Positions 35,880 through 43,964 of a stretch of 64,000 nt of DNA are shown piece after piece. Every line of letters begins with the position of its first letter. Position 1 is the first letter of the stretch. A program made the translations under genes and the position numbers. Source of the DNA: Betaproteobacteria bacterium (GTDB lineage: Bacteria; Pseudomonadota; Gammaproteobacteria; Burkholderiales; Casimicrobiaceae); assembly GCA_013298765.1 (NCBI GenBank), contig JAAFJA010000002.1, forward strand, positions 434,001 through 498,000, given 5' to 3'. The notes below the pieces were generated by a model. That model saw nothing but the letters and a program-made list of their open reading frames with translations, was not told where the DNA came from and made no database searches.

Positions 35880-36779
35880 TTAGATCGCTTCGTCGTTTGC
35901 CGCATCCGTGCTGGCCGCAACCATAATCCCGCCGTCGCCGACGAGTTGCACGTAAATGGGGCTGTAGGGTTCCGTTTGCGCGACCGAAATGAGTCGTTCG
36001 CGCGATAACTCCAAGATTGCGAGGAACGTTACGATCACCATTCCGACCGTCGCTGTTTCCTCGAACAGACTCGTGAATTCTACATGCATCCCTGGCGAGA
36101 GCCTGCGCAACACGTGCGTCATGTGCGCGCGCACGGAAAGCTCGTCACGAGAAATCATGTGGGCACGGTTGACCTTTGCACGGGCAAGAATCCAGCTCCA
36201 TGCCCGCAAAAAGTCGTCTGGCTCCACATCAGGCAGCCGCATCGCCGCCTGCTTTTGGAAGATCACTTGGATGATGGCGAAATCGCGTTCAGCCATCGGC
36301 AAATCGTCGAGCCCGGCCGCCGCGAGCTTCATTTGCTCGTATTCGAGCAATCGGCGAACGAGTTCTGCGCGCGGATCGTGCTCTTCTTTCTCGGCCTCCG
36401 GCGGACGTGGCAGCAACATCCGCGATTTAATCTCGATCAGCATCGCCGCCATCAGCAGGTATTCCGCAGCCAGCTCGAAGCGCTGCGTTGATTTCATCGC
36501 GTCAACATATTCAAGATACTGGCGAGTCAGGCTTGCCATCGGAATATCGAGGATGTTGAGGTTTTGTTTGCGGATCAGATAAAGCAGCAAATCAAGCGGA
36601 CCCTCAAACGCATCAAGGATCACCTCCAGCGCCTCGGGCGGGATGTAGAGATCCTTGGGCATCTCCGAAATCGGCTGCCCATAGACTTTCCCAAACGAGT
36701 GGGGCACTGCCAACGCCGGCGCTATTGCGGCCGCAACATTGGGCTCGGGCGGTGTGACTTCGACTACTTCTGCGTTCAT
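35880..36779 (-). CDS. scpA: Segregation and condensation protein A
   Basis: The 299-residue kleisin bridges the SMC ATPase heads. Typical segments are FEGPLDLLLYLIRKQNLNILDIPMASL near residue 54 (head-binding helix), QRFELAAEYLLMAAMLIEIKSRMLLP and the C-terminal winged helix with TFLAILELSRERLISVAQ. It starts scpA-scpB-rluB, a unit widely conserved in Proteobacteria. No smc gene is in the window. Confidence 0.95.
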   Translation of the reverse strand: MNAEVVEVTPPEPNVAAAIAPALAVPHSFGKVYGQPISEMPKDLYIPPEALEVILDAFEGPLDLLLYLIRKQNLNILDIPMASLTRQYLEYVDAMKSTQRFELAAEYLLMAAMLIEIKSRMLLPRPPEAEKEEHDPRAELVRRLLEYEQMKLAAAGLDDLPMAERDFAIIQVIFQKQAAMRLPDVEPDDFLRAWSWILARAKVNRAHMISRDELSVRAHMTHVLRRLSPGMHVEFTSLFEETATVGMVIVTFLAILELSRERLISVAQTEPYSPIYVQLVGDGGIMVAASTDAANDEAI

Positions 36780-36909
36780 TCAAGTTACCTGAGTCGCGAG
36801 AAACTTCGCGCTAAGACATTTTAGGTGCGACGCACACACGCGATTTCGCCCCGCGATGGTCACGTTTGAGCGTGCGGTACAAAAACGCAAGACCGCCCTG
36901 CGTGATTGG

Positions 36910-37434
36910 CTAAGCGACCTTCGGTGCGCGAATCAACGTGGGGCCCACCTCTTTCTCAATGGGCGCTTGCAAATCCTTGCGTAAACCGAGCAGAAAAGCG
37001 ATTTCCGCTGCCACGAACATCGGCCCAATCATGAGCCCCATCAAATCGTCAACAAACGCTGGCTTTCTCTGCTCGTAGTAGTGGCCGATGAATTGCAGCG
37101 TCCAACCGATGACAAACAGACTCACGCCACGAATGAGCCACGTGCTCCAGTCGTACGGAACTGTTGCTTGACCAATGGCGAGGCATCCGGCGAGAAAGGC
37201 CGTGAGAAAGAGGCCAAGCCAAAAATCCTGCGACAGGTAGTAAAGCGACGCGAGAATCGCAAGGATGAGTGCTGGCGTGATCGCTACCCCGGAAAATGTC
37301 GCGAACGCAGGGCGCGAGAGCAAAATCACCACCGACAAAACAATCAGCGGAATGCCAAAGAAGTGCGTCAGAATGTTGCGCTTGTCTCGGTGATAGGCAG
37401 CGTACGTCGTCAAATTCTCGAGACCGTTCTTCAT
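36910..37434 (-). CDS. Mpo1-like (DUF962) membrane protein
   Basis: The 174-residue protein has the DUF962 start TTYAAYHRDKRNILTHFFGIPLIVL, with conserved His residues in YHRDKRNxxTHxxG, and four hydrophobic segments, ending near GHYYEQRKPAF. Yeast Mpo1 of this family is an Fe-dependent dioxygenase in fatty acid alpha-oxidation; the role in bacteria is less clear. AAGGAGG lies 6 bp before this ATG. An ATG two codons earlier directly abuts the Shine-Dalgarno and is less likely. It lies between scpA and trpS. Confidence 0.85.
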   Translation of the reverse strand: MKNGLENLTTYAAYHRDKRNILTHFFGIPLIVLSVVILLSRPAFATFSGVAITPALILAILASLYYLSQDFWLGLFLTAFLAGCLAIGQATVPYDWSTWLIRGVSLFVIGWTLQFIGHYYEQRKPAFVDDLMGLMIGPMFVAAEIAFLLGLRKDLQAPIEKEVGPTLIRAPKVA

Positions 37435-37506
37435 CGACATCCTCCTTGTAGCTTCTTCAGTGAACAAGCTTTTTAATAGACGCAGGCGGCTTAGCAAGCG
37501 GCATAC

Positions 37507-38712
37507 TCAATCGAGTTTCGCCAAACCCATCGCGTCGCGCACATCGCGCATCGTTGCTTCGGTGACCTCTCGGGCACGGGCACAACCTGCGCGCAACACG
37601 TCTTTGACATAGCCAGGTTTCGCCTCAATCTCGGCAATACGCGCTTGCATCGGCTCAAGCTCGGCCTTCACCGCATCGATCACCGGCTGCTTACATTCGA
37701 GGCAACCGATCCCCGCCGTCGTGCAGCCTTCGCGCACCCAGAGCTTGCGCGCGTCATCCGAGTACACCTGGTGCAGCGTCCAAACGGGGCAATCGTCAGG
37801 ATTGCCGGGATCGGTGCGGCGTGCACGTTTCGGATCGGTTTTCATCGCCCGAATTTTCTTTTCGACCGATGCCGGCGGCTCACGTAAATCGATGCCGTTG
37901 CCATAGCTTTTACTCATTTTGCGACCATCAAGGCCGATGAGTTTCGATGTGGGCGTGAGCAAGGCTTGCGGCTCGGGGAGGATCGTTTTTCGCGCTCCTG
38001 TGAGAAATCCAAACAGCGTCTCTTTGTCAATCGCGGAGAGCGATCCAGCTTCAGCTACGATCTGCTTGCCCCTTTCCAATTGGGCAGAATCGCCGTTTTG
38101 GTTCCAAGCGAGTTTTGCACTTTCGTACTCTTTGCCCAATTTGCCGCTGAGTTTTTTGATTGTGGCTAATGCTTTATCTTCGAAACCCGCCTCGCGTCCG
38201 TAAATGTGATTGAAGCGTCGCGCGATTTCTCGGCTGATCTCGAGGTGTGAGACCTGGTCTTCGCCGACTGGCACTTTGTTCGCGCGGTAAACGATGATGT
38301 CTGCCGTTTGCATCAGCGGATAGCCAAGAAAGCCGTAAGTCGTCAGGTCTTTCTCAGAAAGATTTTCTTGCTGCTCTTTGTAGGTGGGCACGCGTTCGAG
38401 CCAACCGAGCGGTGTGATCATTCCCAACAAGAGCGATAACTCCGCATGTTGCGGAACCTGGCTTTGCAGGAAGATGGTGCACTGGTTTGGGTCTAGCCCC
38501 GCACCGAGCCAATCGGCCACCATTTCGAACGTCGATTTCGCAACGACGCGCGGATCTTCGTAATTCGTGGTTAACGCGTGCCAATCGGCCACGAAATAGA
38601 AGCACTCTATTTGCGATTGCAGGGCAATCCAATTTTTGAGTGCGCCGTGGTAGTGCCCGAGGTGCATGTAGCCCGTGGGGCGCATGCCGGAAAGAACGCG
38701 GTCTTTAAACAT
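37507..38712 (-). CDS. trpS: Tryptophanyl-tRNA synthetase
   Basis: The 401-residue class I synthetase has the HIGH-type motif in MRPTGYMHLGHYHGAL and the KMSKS loop in GLDGRKMSKSYGNGID. The length exceeds the compact form of about 330 because of an insertion around 180-245 (KLSGKLGKEYESAKLAWNQ), which occurs in a betaproteobacterial subgroup to my knowledge. Residues near 320-350 carry a small Cys pair in GCTTAGIGCLEC. It is located between the site-2 protease and the scp genes. Confidence 0.95.
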   Translation of the reverse strand: MFKDRVLSGMRPTGYMHLGHYHGALKNWIALQSQIECFYFVADWHALTTNYEDPRVVAKSTFEMVADWLGAGLDPNQCTIFLQSQVPQHAELSLLLGMITPLGWLERVPTYKEQQENLSEKDLTTYGFLGYPLMQTADIIVYRANKVPVGEDQVSHLEISREIARRFNHIYGREAGFEDKALATIKKLSGKLGKEYESAKLAWNQNGDSAQLERGKQIVAEAGSLSAIDKETLFGFLTGARKTILPEPQALLTPTSKLIGLDGRKMSKSYGNGIDLREPPASVEKKIRAMKTDPKRARRTDPGNPDDCPVWTLHQVYSDDARKLWVREGCTTAGIGCLECKQPVIDAVKAELEPMQARIAEIEAKPGYVKDVLRAGCARAREVTEATMRDVRDAMGLAKLD

Positions 38713-38736
38713 ACGAAAAACGAAAATGCGAACGAG

Positions 38737-39357
38737 TTATGCGCGAATCAGGGCGCGCAACATAGAGAAGCCGAGGTCGTAGAGCGGGCTAAGAATCACG
38801 CCGAGTATGCCAGCGACCGCGAGCCCAAGCACGATAAACAAGCCATAGGGCTCCAACCGTGAAAACTTGTATTCCAGCGGGCCGGGCAGCAGGCCAGCGA
38901 CAATGCGGCCACCATCCAATGGGAGTATCGGCAACAAGTTAAGCGCCATCAGCCCGACATTCCAGAGCATGCCCGCACGCGCGATCGCGTCAATTGCCGT
39001 TGAATCAGCAAACTTGAACACGAGCGCCCACCCTATCGCCATCACGAGATTCGCCGCTGGCCCGGCGGCGGCCACCCAAATCATGTCGCGCTTTGGGTTT
39101 CGCAAATTGCGGGTGTTGACCGGAACGGGCTTCGCCCAGCCGAAGAAAACGCCACCGATTAACAAAGTGAGTGAAGGAATCGCAACGGTGCCGATCCAGT
39201 CGATGTGTTTGATCGGATTGAGGGTGATACGGCCCAGCATCTCAGCCGTGCGATCTCCGAACACGCGCGCTGCATAGCCATGAGCGGCTTCATGCAGTGT
39301 GATCGCGAGCAGAAACGGGATCGCGTTAACCGCGAGCGTGTAGATGAATTGATCCAT
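38737..39357 (-). CDS. Site-2 protease family (M50) membrane metalloprotease
   Basis: The 206-residue membrane protein has the M50 zinc motif HEAAHG (family HExxH) in its first helix and the third ligand in LPILPLDGGRIVAG near the middle. About five or six hydrophobic segments are visible. There is no PDZ domain, so this is the small YwhC-type group rather than RseP. Its substrate is unknown. The ATG is chosen because it places the first helix directly at the N-terminus. It begins the run into trpS and scpA, a common betaproteobacterial order. Confidence 0.9.
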   Translation of the reverse strand: MDQFIYTLAVNAIPFLLAITLHEAAHGYAARVFGDRTAEMLGRITLNPIKHIDWIGTVAIPSLTLLIGGVFFGWAKPVPVNTRNLRNPKRDMIWVAAAGPAANLVMAIGWALVFKFADSTAIDAIARAGMLWNVGLMALNLLPILPLDGGRIVAGLLPGPLEYKFSRLEPYGLFIVLGLAVAGILGVILSPLYDLGFSMLRALIRA

Positions 39358-39416
39358 AACCAATTGTAGGGGGCAGACCGAAGCGGGCAGACGCCGCGGC
39401 GTAAACGCGCCGTCGC

Positions 39417-39450
39417 ACAAAAGAAAAGGCCACCGCGACGGGTGGCCCTT
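39417..39450 (-). terminator. Intrinsic terminator of the porin gene
   Basis: On the minus strand a stem of GGCCACC and GGTGGCC (39441-39447 with 39428-39434) closes a 6-base loop and is followed by TTTTCTTTT. This is a typical rho-independent terminator, about 40 bp after the porin stop codon. Confidence 0.85.
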
Positions 39451-39488
39451 CGATCACAAACGCGATACGCTCGCGGCGATTTCGCTCC

Positions 39489-40742
39489 TTAGAAGCGATG
39501 ACGTACCGAGAATTGAATTGAACGCGCGTCTTGACCTGCCACACCCGTGACGCCGCCGAGGAACCCGTTACCGCCAGGAAGTACCTGAGCGTTTTTGTCG
39601 TTCTTTACTTCGGTGATCGCGAGATTCAAATCTGTGCGCTTTGAGAGCGGGTACGTGTAAGCGGCACCATAGGATTGAACGTCAGCATCCGTATTGCGGC
39701 GATCATCGGCTTTTGAATAGCCGACTGAAAGATTGCCGACTCCGAGCGGAATCTTCGCACCAATGTGATAAAGGCGAACGTCTTGCTGCAAACGCGGAAG
39801 GATGCCTGTGTCAATCAAAGTGCCGGGTACGCCAGCTGCGACCAATCCCGCACGAAGCTCAACGCCCGACGATGGGTTCGGCTCTTTCACGATTGCGTAC
39901 AAGCCGAAGAGGTTTGCGAAACCAAGGTTGTAGTTTGCGCCTGCCGTCAACGTATTGAGCGCTTTACGACCCAAGCCATCGCGACGCTCGTTGTAGCCGA
40001 TGCCCGCACCAAAACGCTCTGATTGGTAGCCGATGTTCGCGCCCTTCAGCGAGCCGCGGTTGGTACCTGCTGCGTTTTCGCCAGCAGCGTACATCAGGCC
40101 GCCGTAGAAGCCGTCTTTTTCGATGCGATAAAGAACCGAGTTATCAGCGCGGATATCGAGCCCTGCAGGGATCGAAATGATTTGTCCGGGCGATGCAGCG
40201 GTTCCGTTAGAAAACGCGTCGTAACGGTTGCTAACTTCGAATGCTGGCGTGTACTGACGCCCCATGAGCACGGCACCCACTGGGGTGACCAGTCCTACGA
40301 AAACCTGACGGTCGAAGAGTCGGTTACCCGTGTTTACGCCGAGCGATGGGCCAATTGCGACGTTGGTAAGCGCAGCTTGGACCGATGCTGGCAAACCGGC
40401 GGTCAGTCGATCTGGGAGCTGGTTACCGCTGGCAGGGCGATTGCCGAGCGCACCGGTATCACCTTCAAAGCGAGCTTCTGCGACAAACATCGCGCGATAG
40501 CCGTTGCCGAGATCTTCCGTTCCACGCAGGCCAAAACGGCTGCCTTCCATGATGCCACTTGCGACTTGGGTGACGCTGCCGCCACGAAGTCCGCTGACAT
40601 GCTGGATGCCCACATCAACGATGCCGTAGAGCGTGACGTTAGCGGACTGCGCGTGAGCCGCACCAAACACGACTGAGCCGAGAACAGCGGCCGCAAGCGC
40701 GGTTAGGCGAACTGGGCGAAGGTGACGATGGGATTTCTGCAT
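39489..40742 (-). CDS. Outer-membrane general porin (Burkholderia type)
   Basis: The 417-residue beta-barrel precursor has a signal peptide cut after AAHAQ near residue 32. Then follows SANVTLYGIVDVGIQHVSG, the start of the 16-strand trimeric porin fold of Porin_4. VLMGRQYTPAF marks the region before the constriction loop, and it ends in SIQFSVRHRF, the aromatic terminus used in outer-membrane insertion. It diffuses small solutes across the outer membrane. It is monocistronic, bounded by the terminator downstream and a 373-bp gap upstream. Confidence 0.95.
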   Translation of the reverse strand: MQKSHRHLRPVRLTALAAAVLGSVVFGAAHAQSANVTLYGIVDVGIQHVSGLRGGSVTQVASGIMEGSRFGLRGTEDLGNGYRAMFVAEARFEGDTGALGNRPASGNQLPDRLTAGLPASVQAALTNVAIGPSLGVNTGNRLFDRQVFVGLVTPVGAVLMGRQYTPAFEVSNRYDAFSNGTAASPGQIISIPAGLDIRADNSVLYRIEKDGFYGGLMYAAGENAAGTNRGSLKGANIGYQSERFGAGIGYNERRDGLGRKALNTLTAGANYNLGFANLFGLYAIVKEPNPSSGVELRAGLVAAGVPGTLIDTGILPRLQQDVRLYHIGAKIPLGVGNLSVGYSKADDRRNTDADVQSYGAAYTYPLSKRTDLNLAITEVKNDKNAQVLPGGNGFLGGVTGVAGQDARSIQFSVRHRF

Positions 40743-41115
40743 GATGCCTCCTTAGAATTTTTGCGCCACAACGAGGTGCAGCGAGCGGTACGAATGCACA
40801 CGATTGTGGCACGGAAAGTTGCGCACGCCGTGCTGGTGTTCAACCAGAGAAAAGTTCAAACGCCCTGAGTGTTGTTCGACTGCAACCGCCACGATCAGCG
40901 CCTTGAAGTTCGTGACAAACAGGCACCTTCTCGCCCACCGCAAAACGTGTACGCAAACGCCCCACTGCGAAGAGAGCGCCCCATCTTCTGACCAACTTCA
41001 CCCAACTGGCCTAAGGTTAATTGGGGCTATCGGATATCGAGGCTGAAATTCGAGACATAGACATTCGACCTGCAGCCCAGATTGAAACGGGACTAGATCA
41101 AATAATTTAGTTGGA
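40743..41115. other. Intergenic region upstream of porin, containing element copy C
   Basis: This 373-bp gap lies between nlpD and the porin gene. The porin promoter should be in its left half, but I cannot fix its boxes. The right part holds the dispersed element. I see no rpoS gene or remnant, although rpoS commonly follows nlpD in Proteobacteria, and no other supported gene. Confidence 0.6.
41011..41100 (+). repeat. Dispersed paired-motif element, copy C
   Basis: GGTTAATTGGGGCTAT (41015-41030) is followed by CCCAGATTGAAACGGGACTAG (split: CCCAGATTGAAACGGGACTA at 41076-41095, then G). The CTA cores are 66 bp apart in the same direction. The element lies 16 bp beyond the nlpD stop as read on the minus strand. 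Element layout matches copies A, B and F. Confidence 0.6.
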
Positions 41116-42375
41116 CTAGCGCGCTGGCATCAACGTGAGCGGATCGAGCGGACGCCCCTGGCGACGCACCTCGAAGTGGATCTTGTTGCCTGAACTCTCA
41201 GAAACCTCTGCGATGCGCTGCCCGAGCGTCACGCGTTGCTGCTCTCGCACCGAAACCTTGTCGGTGTGGAAATAGACACTCACCGTCTCTTTGGCATGGC
41301 TCACGACGATCATTTGCCCATAGCCGCGCGGCTCTTTACCGACGTAAATCACTTTTCCAGGGGCCGCAGCAACGACGGCAGTTCCACTTTTTGCGGAGAT
41401 GTCGATGCCTTTCATTGCCGCGCGATCGCTCCATTTGCTCGCAACACGTCCGGTGGTTGGCCAGGTCCAATTTACGCCGTCTCGCTCCACGCCATTGCCG
41501 GGGCGTACTTCAGGCTCGGTTCCGGCGGCCGCCGTTGTCGCGTTCGGCGTCGCAGCAGAATCGCTTGACGTCACGCCTGCATTGGGGTCAACAGGAGAAA
41601 TCGGTGTTGTTGCCCCCGTGCCGCGCGCAGGTGGTGCCCCTGGTGTAGCGGGCCGTGCAGGTGCATCGCCACGTTGTAGCTGCGCAAGCGCGGCGTCGCT
41701 GTATGCAAGGCGTTGCGCACGTGGCTCCGACACTGAAGGCACACTACCCGTTGCCGGATTTGCGATGAGCGGCGTGCCCACTGCGGGTGGCATCGAGCGC
41801 GTGTCGCTACCCGCCGCTGCAATGGGTGAAGCAGCGACCGTCGCGTTGTTTGCGGGCGCCGTCGGCGCTGCTGCAGATGTGCCTTCAGGCGCCCGCAAGC
41901 GAATCACTTGCCCCTCGCGAATAGTTTGCCCAGCAATCATGCCGTTCCACTGCGCGAGCTGATCAACGTTTAAGCCGTTATTCACCGCGATGCGATACAG
42001 CGTTTCACCGCGCTGAACCACGTGAAAGGCCGAGCCGGGTGTGTTGCCCGCAGCACTCCCGGTGGCGGCTGTGGCTCCTGTCGCAGCAGTGCTTGGCGCG
42101 CCGCGCTCGCTGATGGTCGCTGCGGGCGCGGGCCGGGTCGTTACCTGCGGGGCGGGGGTGAGCGTAGTCGATGGACCGGGCGCGGGCGTAACCATGGGCG
42201 CAGGCCCCGTCGCTGGCGGAAGTGAGCGCGCGTTGGCGGCGGTGCGATCAACCACGGGGGCGGGGTTTGTTGTCGTACAACCCGCTAAAAATAGCGCAAA
42301 CAACGCGGCGATTAACGCAGACGCTGAGCATGGAGACCCATTGAAATTGCGCACGTGCTTTTCCACCCAAATCAC
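41116..42375 (-). CDS. nlpD: NlpD-like lipoprotein, murein hydrolase activator
   Basis: This 419-residue lipoprotein has a lipobox LAGC near residue 32 and a long Ala/Pro/Thr-rich linker. A LysM domain (FHVVQRGETLYRIAVNNGLN) and a C-terminal LytM/M23 domain follow. The metal His of HxGxD is missing (MKGIDISAKSG), as in E. coli NlpD, so it should activate an amidase (AmiC type) rather than cut peptidoglycan. It starts with GTG behind AGGA. surE-pcm-nlpD is the conserved order; a porin, not rpoS, follows. Confidence 0.9.
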   Translation of the reverse strand: MIWVEKHVRNFNGSPCSASALIAALFALFLAGCTTTNPAPVVDRTAANARSLPPATGPAPMVTPAPGPSTTLTPAPQVTTRPAPAATISERGAPSTAATGATAATGSAAGNTPGSAFHVVQRGETLYRIAVNNGLNVDQLAQWNGMIAGQTIREGQVIRLRAPEGTSAAAPTAPANNATVAASPIAAAGSDTRSMPPAVGTPLIANPATGSVPSVSEPRAQRLAYSDAALAQLQRGDAPARPATPGAPPARGTGATTPISPVDPNAGVTSSDSAATPNATTAAAGTEPEVRPGNGVERDGVNWTWPTTGRVASKWSDRAAMKGIDISAKSGTAVVAAAPGKVIYVGKEPRGYGQMIVVSHAKETVSVYFHTDKVSVREQQRVTLGQRIAEVSESSGNKIHFEVRRQGRPLDPLTLMPAR

Positions 42376-42414
42376 CCTAATTCCTGTTTGAGAGCAGCGC
42401 GCTTAGCCGCGCCG

Positions 42415-43110
42415 CTATTCCTGACCTGACTTAAGCGGCACGAATACCACTTCGTCGTAGGCTTGTTGAACGAATTGATCACCAGAACGCGTCACTAGCG
42501 TCAGGCGCTGACGATCAGTAGTGCCGACTGGGATGATGAGACGCCCCTGCTCCGCTAAGAGTTGCGGCAGATTCGGGGGAATCGCTGCCGCGCCTGCGGC
42601 AACGATGATCGCGTCAAACTGAACCACGTTTGAAGTTGCTTCCTGCCCGTCCGCGTTGCGAACCTTCACGTTATTCGCACCGATGCTTGAAAGCGTTTGC
42701 CGCGCTTTCGCCGCGAGCGCCCCGATACGCTCGATGGTGTAGACCTCTTTCGCAATTCGCCCGAGCACTGCTGCTTGATAGCCACAACCCGCGCCGATTT
42801 CAAGCACGAGCGAAAGCGTGCGGCCTGCGCGCGCGAGCTCGCAAGAACGTGCGACGACGTAAGGCTGCGAGATAGTTTGCCCAAAACCGATGGGCAAGGC
42901 CGTGTCTTCGTAAGACCGGGACGCGAGCGCCTCGTCAACAAAGAGATGCCTGGGCACCGCGGCCATCGCCGAGAGCACGACTTCATCACTGATGCCCTGC
43001 TCACGCAAACGCGCGATCATGCGTAGGCGCGTGCGCTCGGAGGCCATGCCCAATCCTGCAGCGGTACGTGACATTGCGCTGCTATCCGTTGAGCTCACGC
43101 GGGTGCTCAT
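42415..43110 (-). CDS. pcm: Protein-L-isoaspartate O-methyltransferase
   Basis: The enzyme methylates isoaspartyl residues in aged proteins to start their repair. The 231-residue protein has ALPIGFGQTISQPYVVA, the SAM-binding LEIGAGCGYQAAVLG, and the C-terminal block ending LVTRSGDQFVQQAYDEVVFVPL. The chosen ATG overlaps the surE stop (ATGA), indicating coupled translation; a longer frame would invade surE. nlpD follows 39 bp later. Confidence 0.95.
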   Translation of the reverse strand: MSTRVSSTDSSAMSRTAAGLGMASERTRLRMIARLREQGISDEVVLSAMAAVPRHLFVDEALASRSYEDTALPIGFGQTISQPYVVARSCELARAGRTLSLVLEIGAGCGYQAAVLGRIAKEVYTIERIGALAAKARQTLSSIGANNVKVRNADGQEATSNVVQFDAIIVAAGAAAIPPNLPQLLAEQGRLIIPVGTTDRQRLTLVTRSGDQFVQQAYDEVVFVPLKSGQE

Positions 43111-43871
43111 AGGGGACGCGCCCGCGAAGCGCTCGCGCACCACGCAGCAACCGAGCCAAGCGACTGATGCGCTGTTAGATCGACGGTGAGCGGAGATATC
43201 GACACGAAATTTGCGGCAACCGCGCCGAAATCAGTGTCAGGTCCGGCGTCTGCCGCAGGACCCACGCCGCCAATCTTCCATTGCTCGACGCCATTTTCAG
43301 CGTAAACGCGCGACACCGGCTCGGCCTGATGGCGCTTGCCCAAGCGAACGACTTTCTCCCCGCGCAGCATCTCGCGTGGCACATCAGGGATATTTACGTT
43401 AAGCAGCCACGGCTCGCGAGGCGGGGACGCAAGAACGCGCTGGACAAGCGTTCGCGCAACCGCAGCACCAGTTTCAAAGTGCGCGGCAGGTTTGTGGGTC
43501 ATTGAGAAAGCAAACGCCGGAACGCCCAACAAAAAACCCTCCATCGCAGCCGCGACTGTGCCTGAGTAAATGGTGTCATCCCCAAGATTTGAGCCGTTGT
43601 TGATGCCAGATACAACAAGATCGGGTTTAAAGCCCAAAAAGCCAGTGATCGCAATGTGCACGCAATCGGCAGGCTTACCGTCAACGAAATAAAAGCCGTT
43701 TGCGGCGCGCTCAATCGTTAAAGGTCGGCTGACAGTAATGGAATTTGACGTCGCCGAACGATCACGCGACGGAGCCACCACGGTCAGCTCAGCCAGGTCG
43801 GAAAGTGCGCCAACGAGCGCCGCTAAACCGGGCGCTTGGAAGCCATCATCATTGGAAACTAGAATCCTCAC
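43107..43871 (-). CDS. surE: 5'/3'-nucleotidase SurE
   Basis: SurE is a metal-dependent nucleoside monophosphatase and exopolyphosphatase linked to stationary-phase survival. The 254-residue protein starts RILVSNDDGFQAPG, with metal ligands Asp8 and Asp9, and has VVSGINNGSNLGDDTIYSGTVAAAMEG, the full family signature. It starts with GTG. It is divergent from the iron-type permease gene, with about 93 bp between starts, which must hold both promoters. Confidence 0.95.
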   Translation of the reverse strand: MRILVSNDDGFQAPGLAALVGALSDLAELTVVAPSRDRSATSNSITVSRPLTIERAANGFYFVDGKPADCVHIAITGFLGFKPDLVVSGINNGSNLGDDTIYSGTVAAAMEGFLLGVPAFAFSMTHKPAAHFETGAAVARTLVQRVLASPPREPWLLNVNIPDVPREMLRGEKVVRLGKRHQAEPVSRVYAENGVEQWKIGGVGPAADAGPDTDFGAVAANFVSISPLTVDLTAHQSLGSVAAWCASASRARPL

Positions 43872-43964
43872 ATCGAAAATTATAGAGAGCGTGTATCAAT
43901 TGAGCGTGAAGCCTGCAAAACGCAGCGCATCGTCAACGCTTCAATAACACCCGCATCCCACCAG

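Noticed and set aside
38493-38500. CTAGCCCC in trpS as a further copy of the dispersed element
   Set aside because: No second motif at 66-68 bp and it encodes conserved residues of the synthetase.
41116-42375. NlpD as an active M23 endopeptidase
   Set aside because: The metal-binding His of HxGxD is missing, as in activator-type NlpD.
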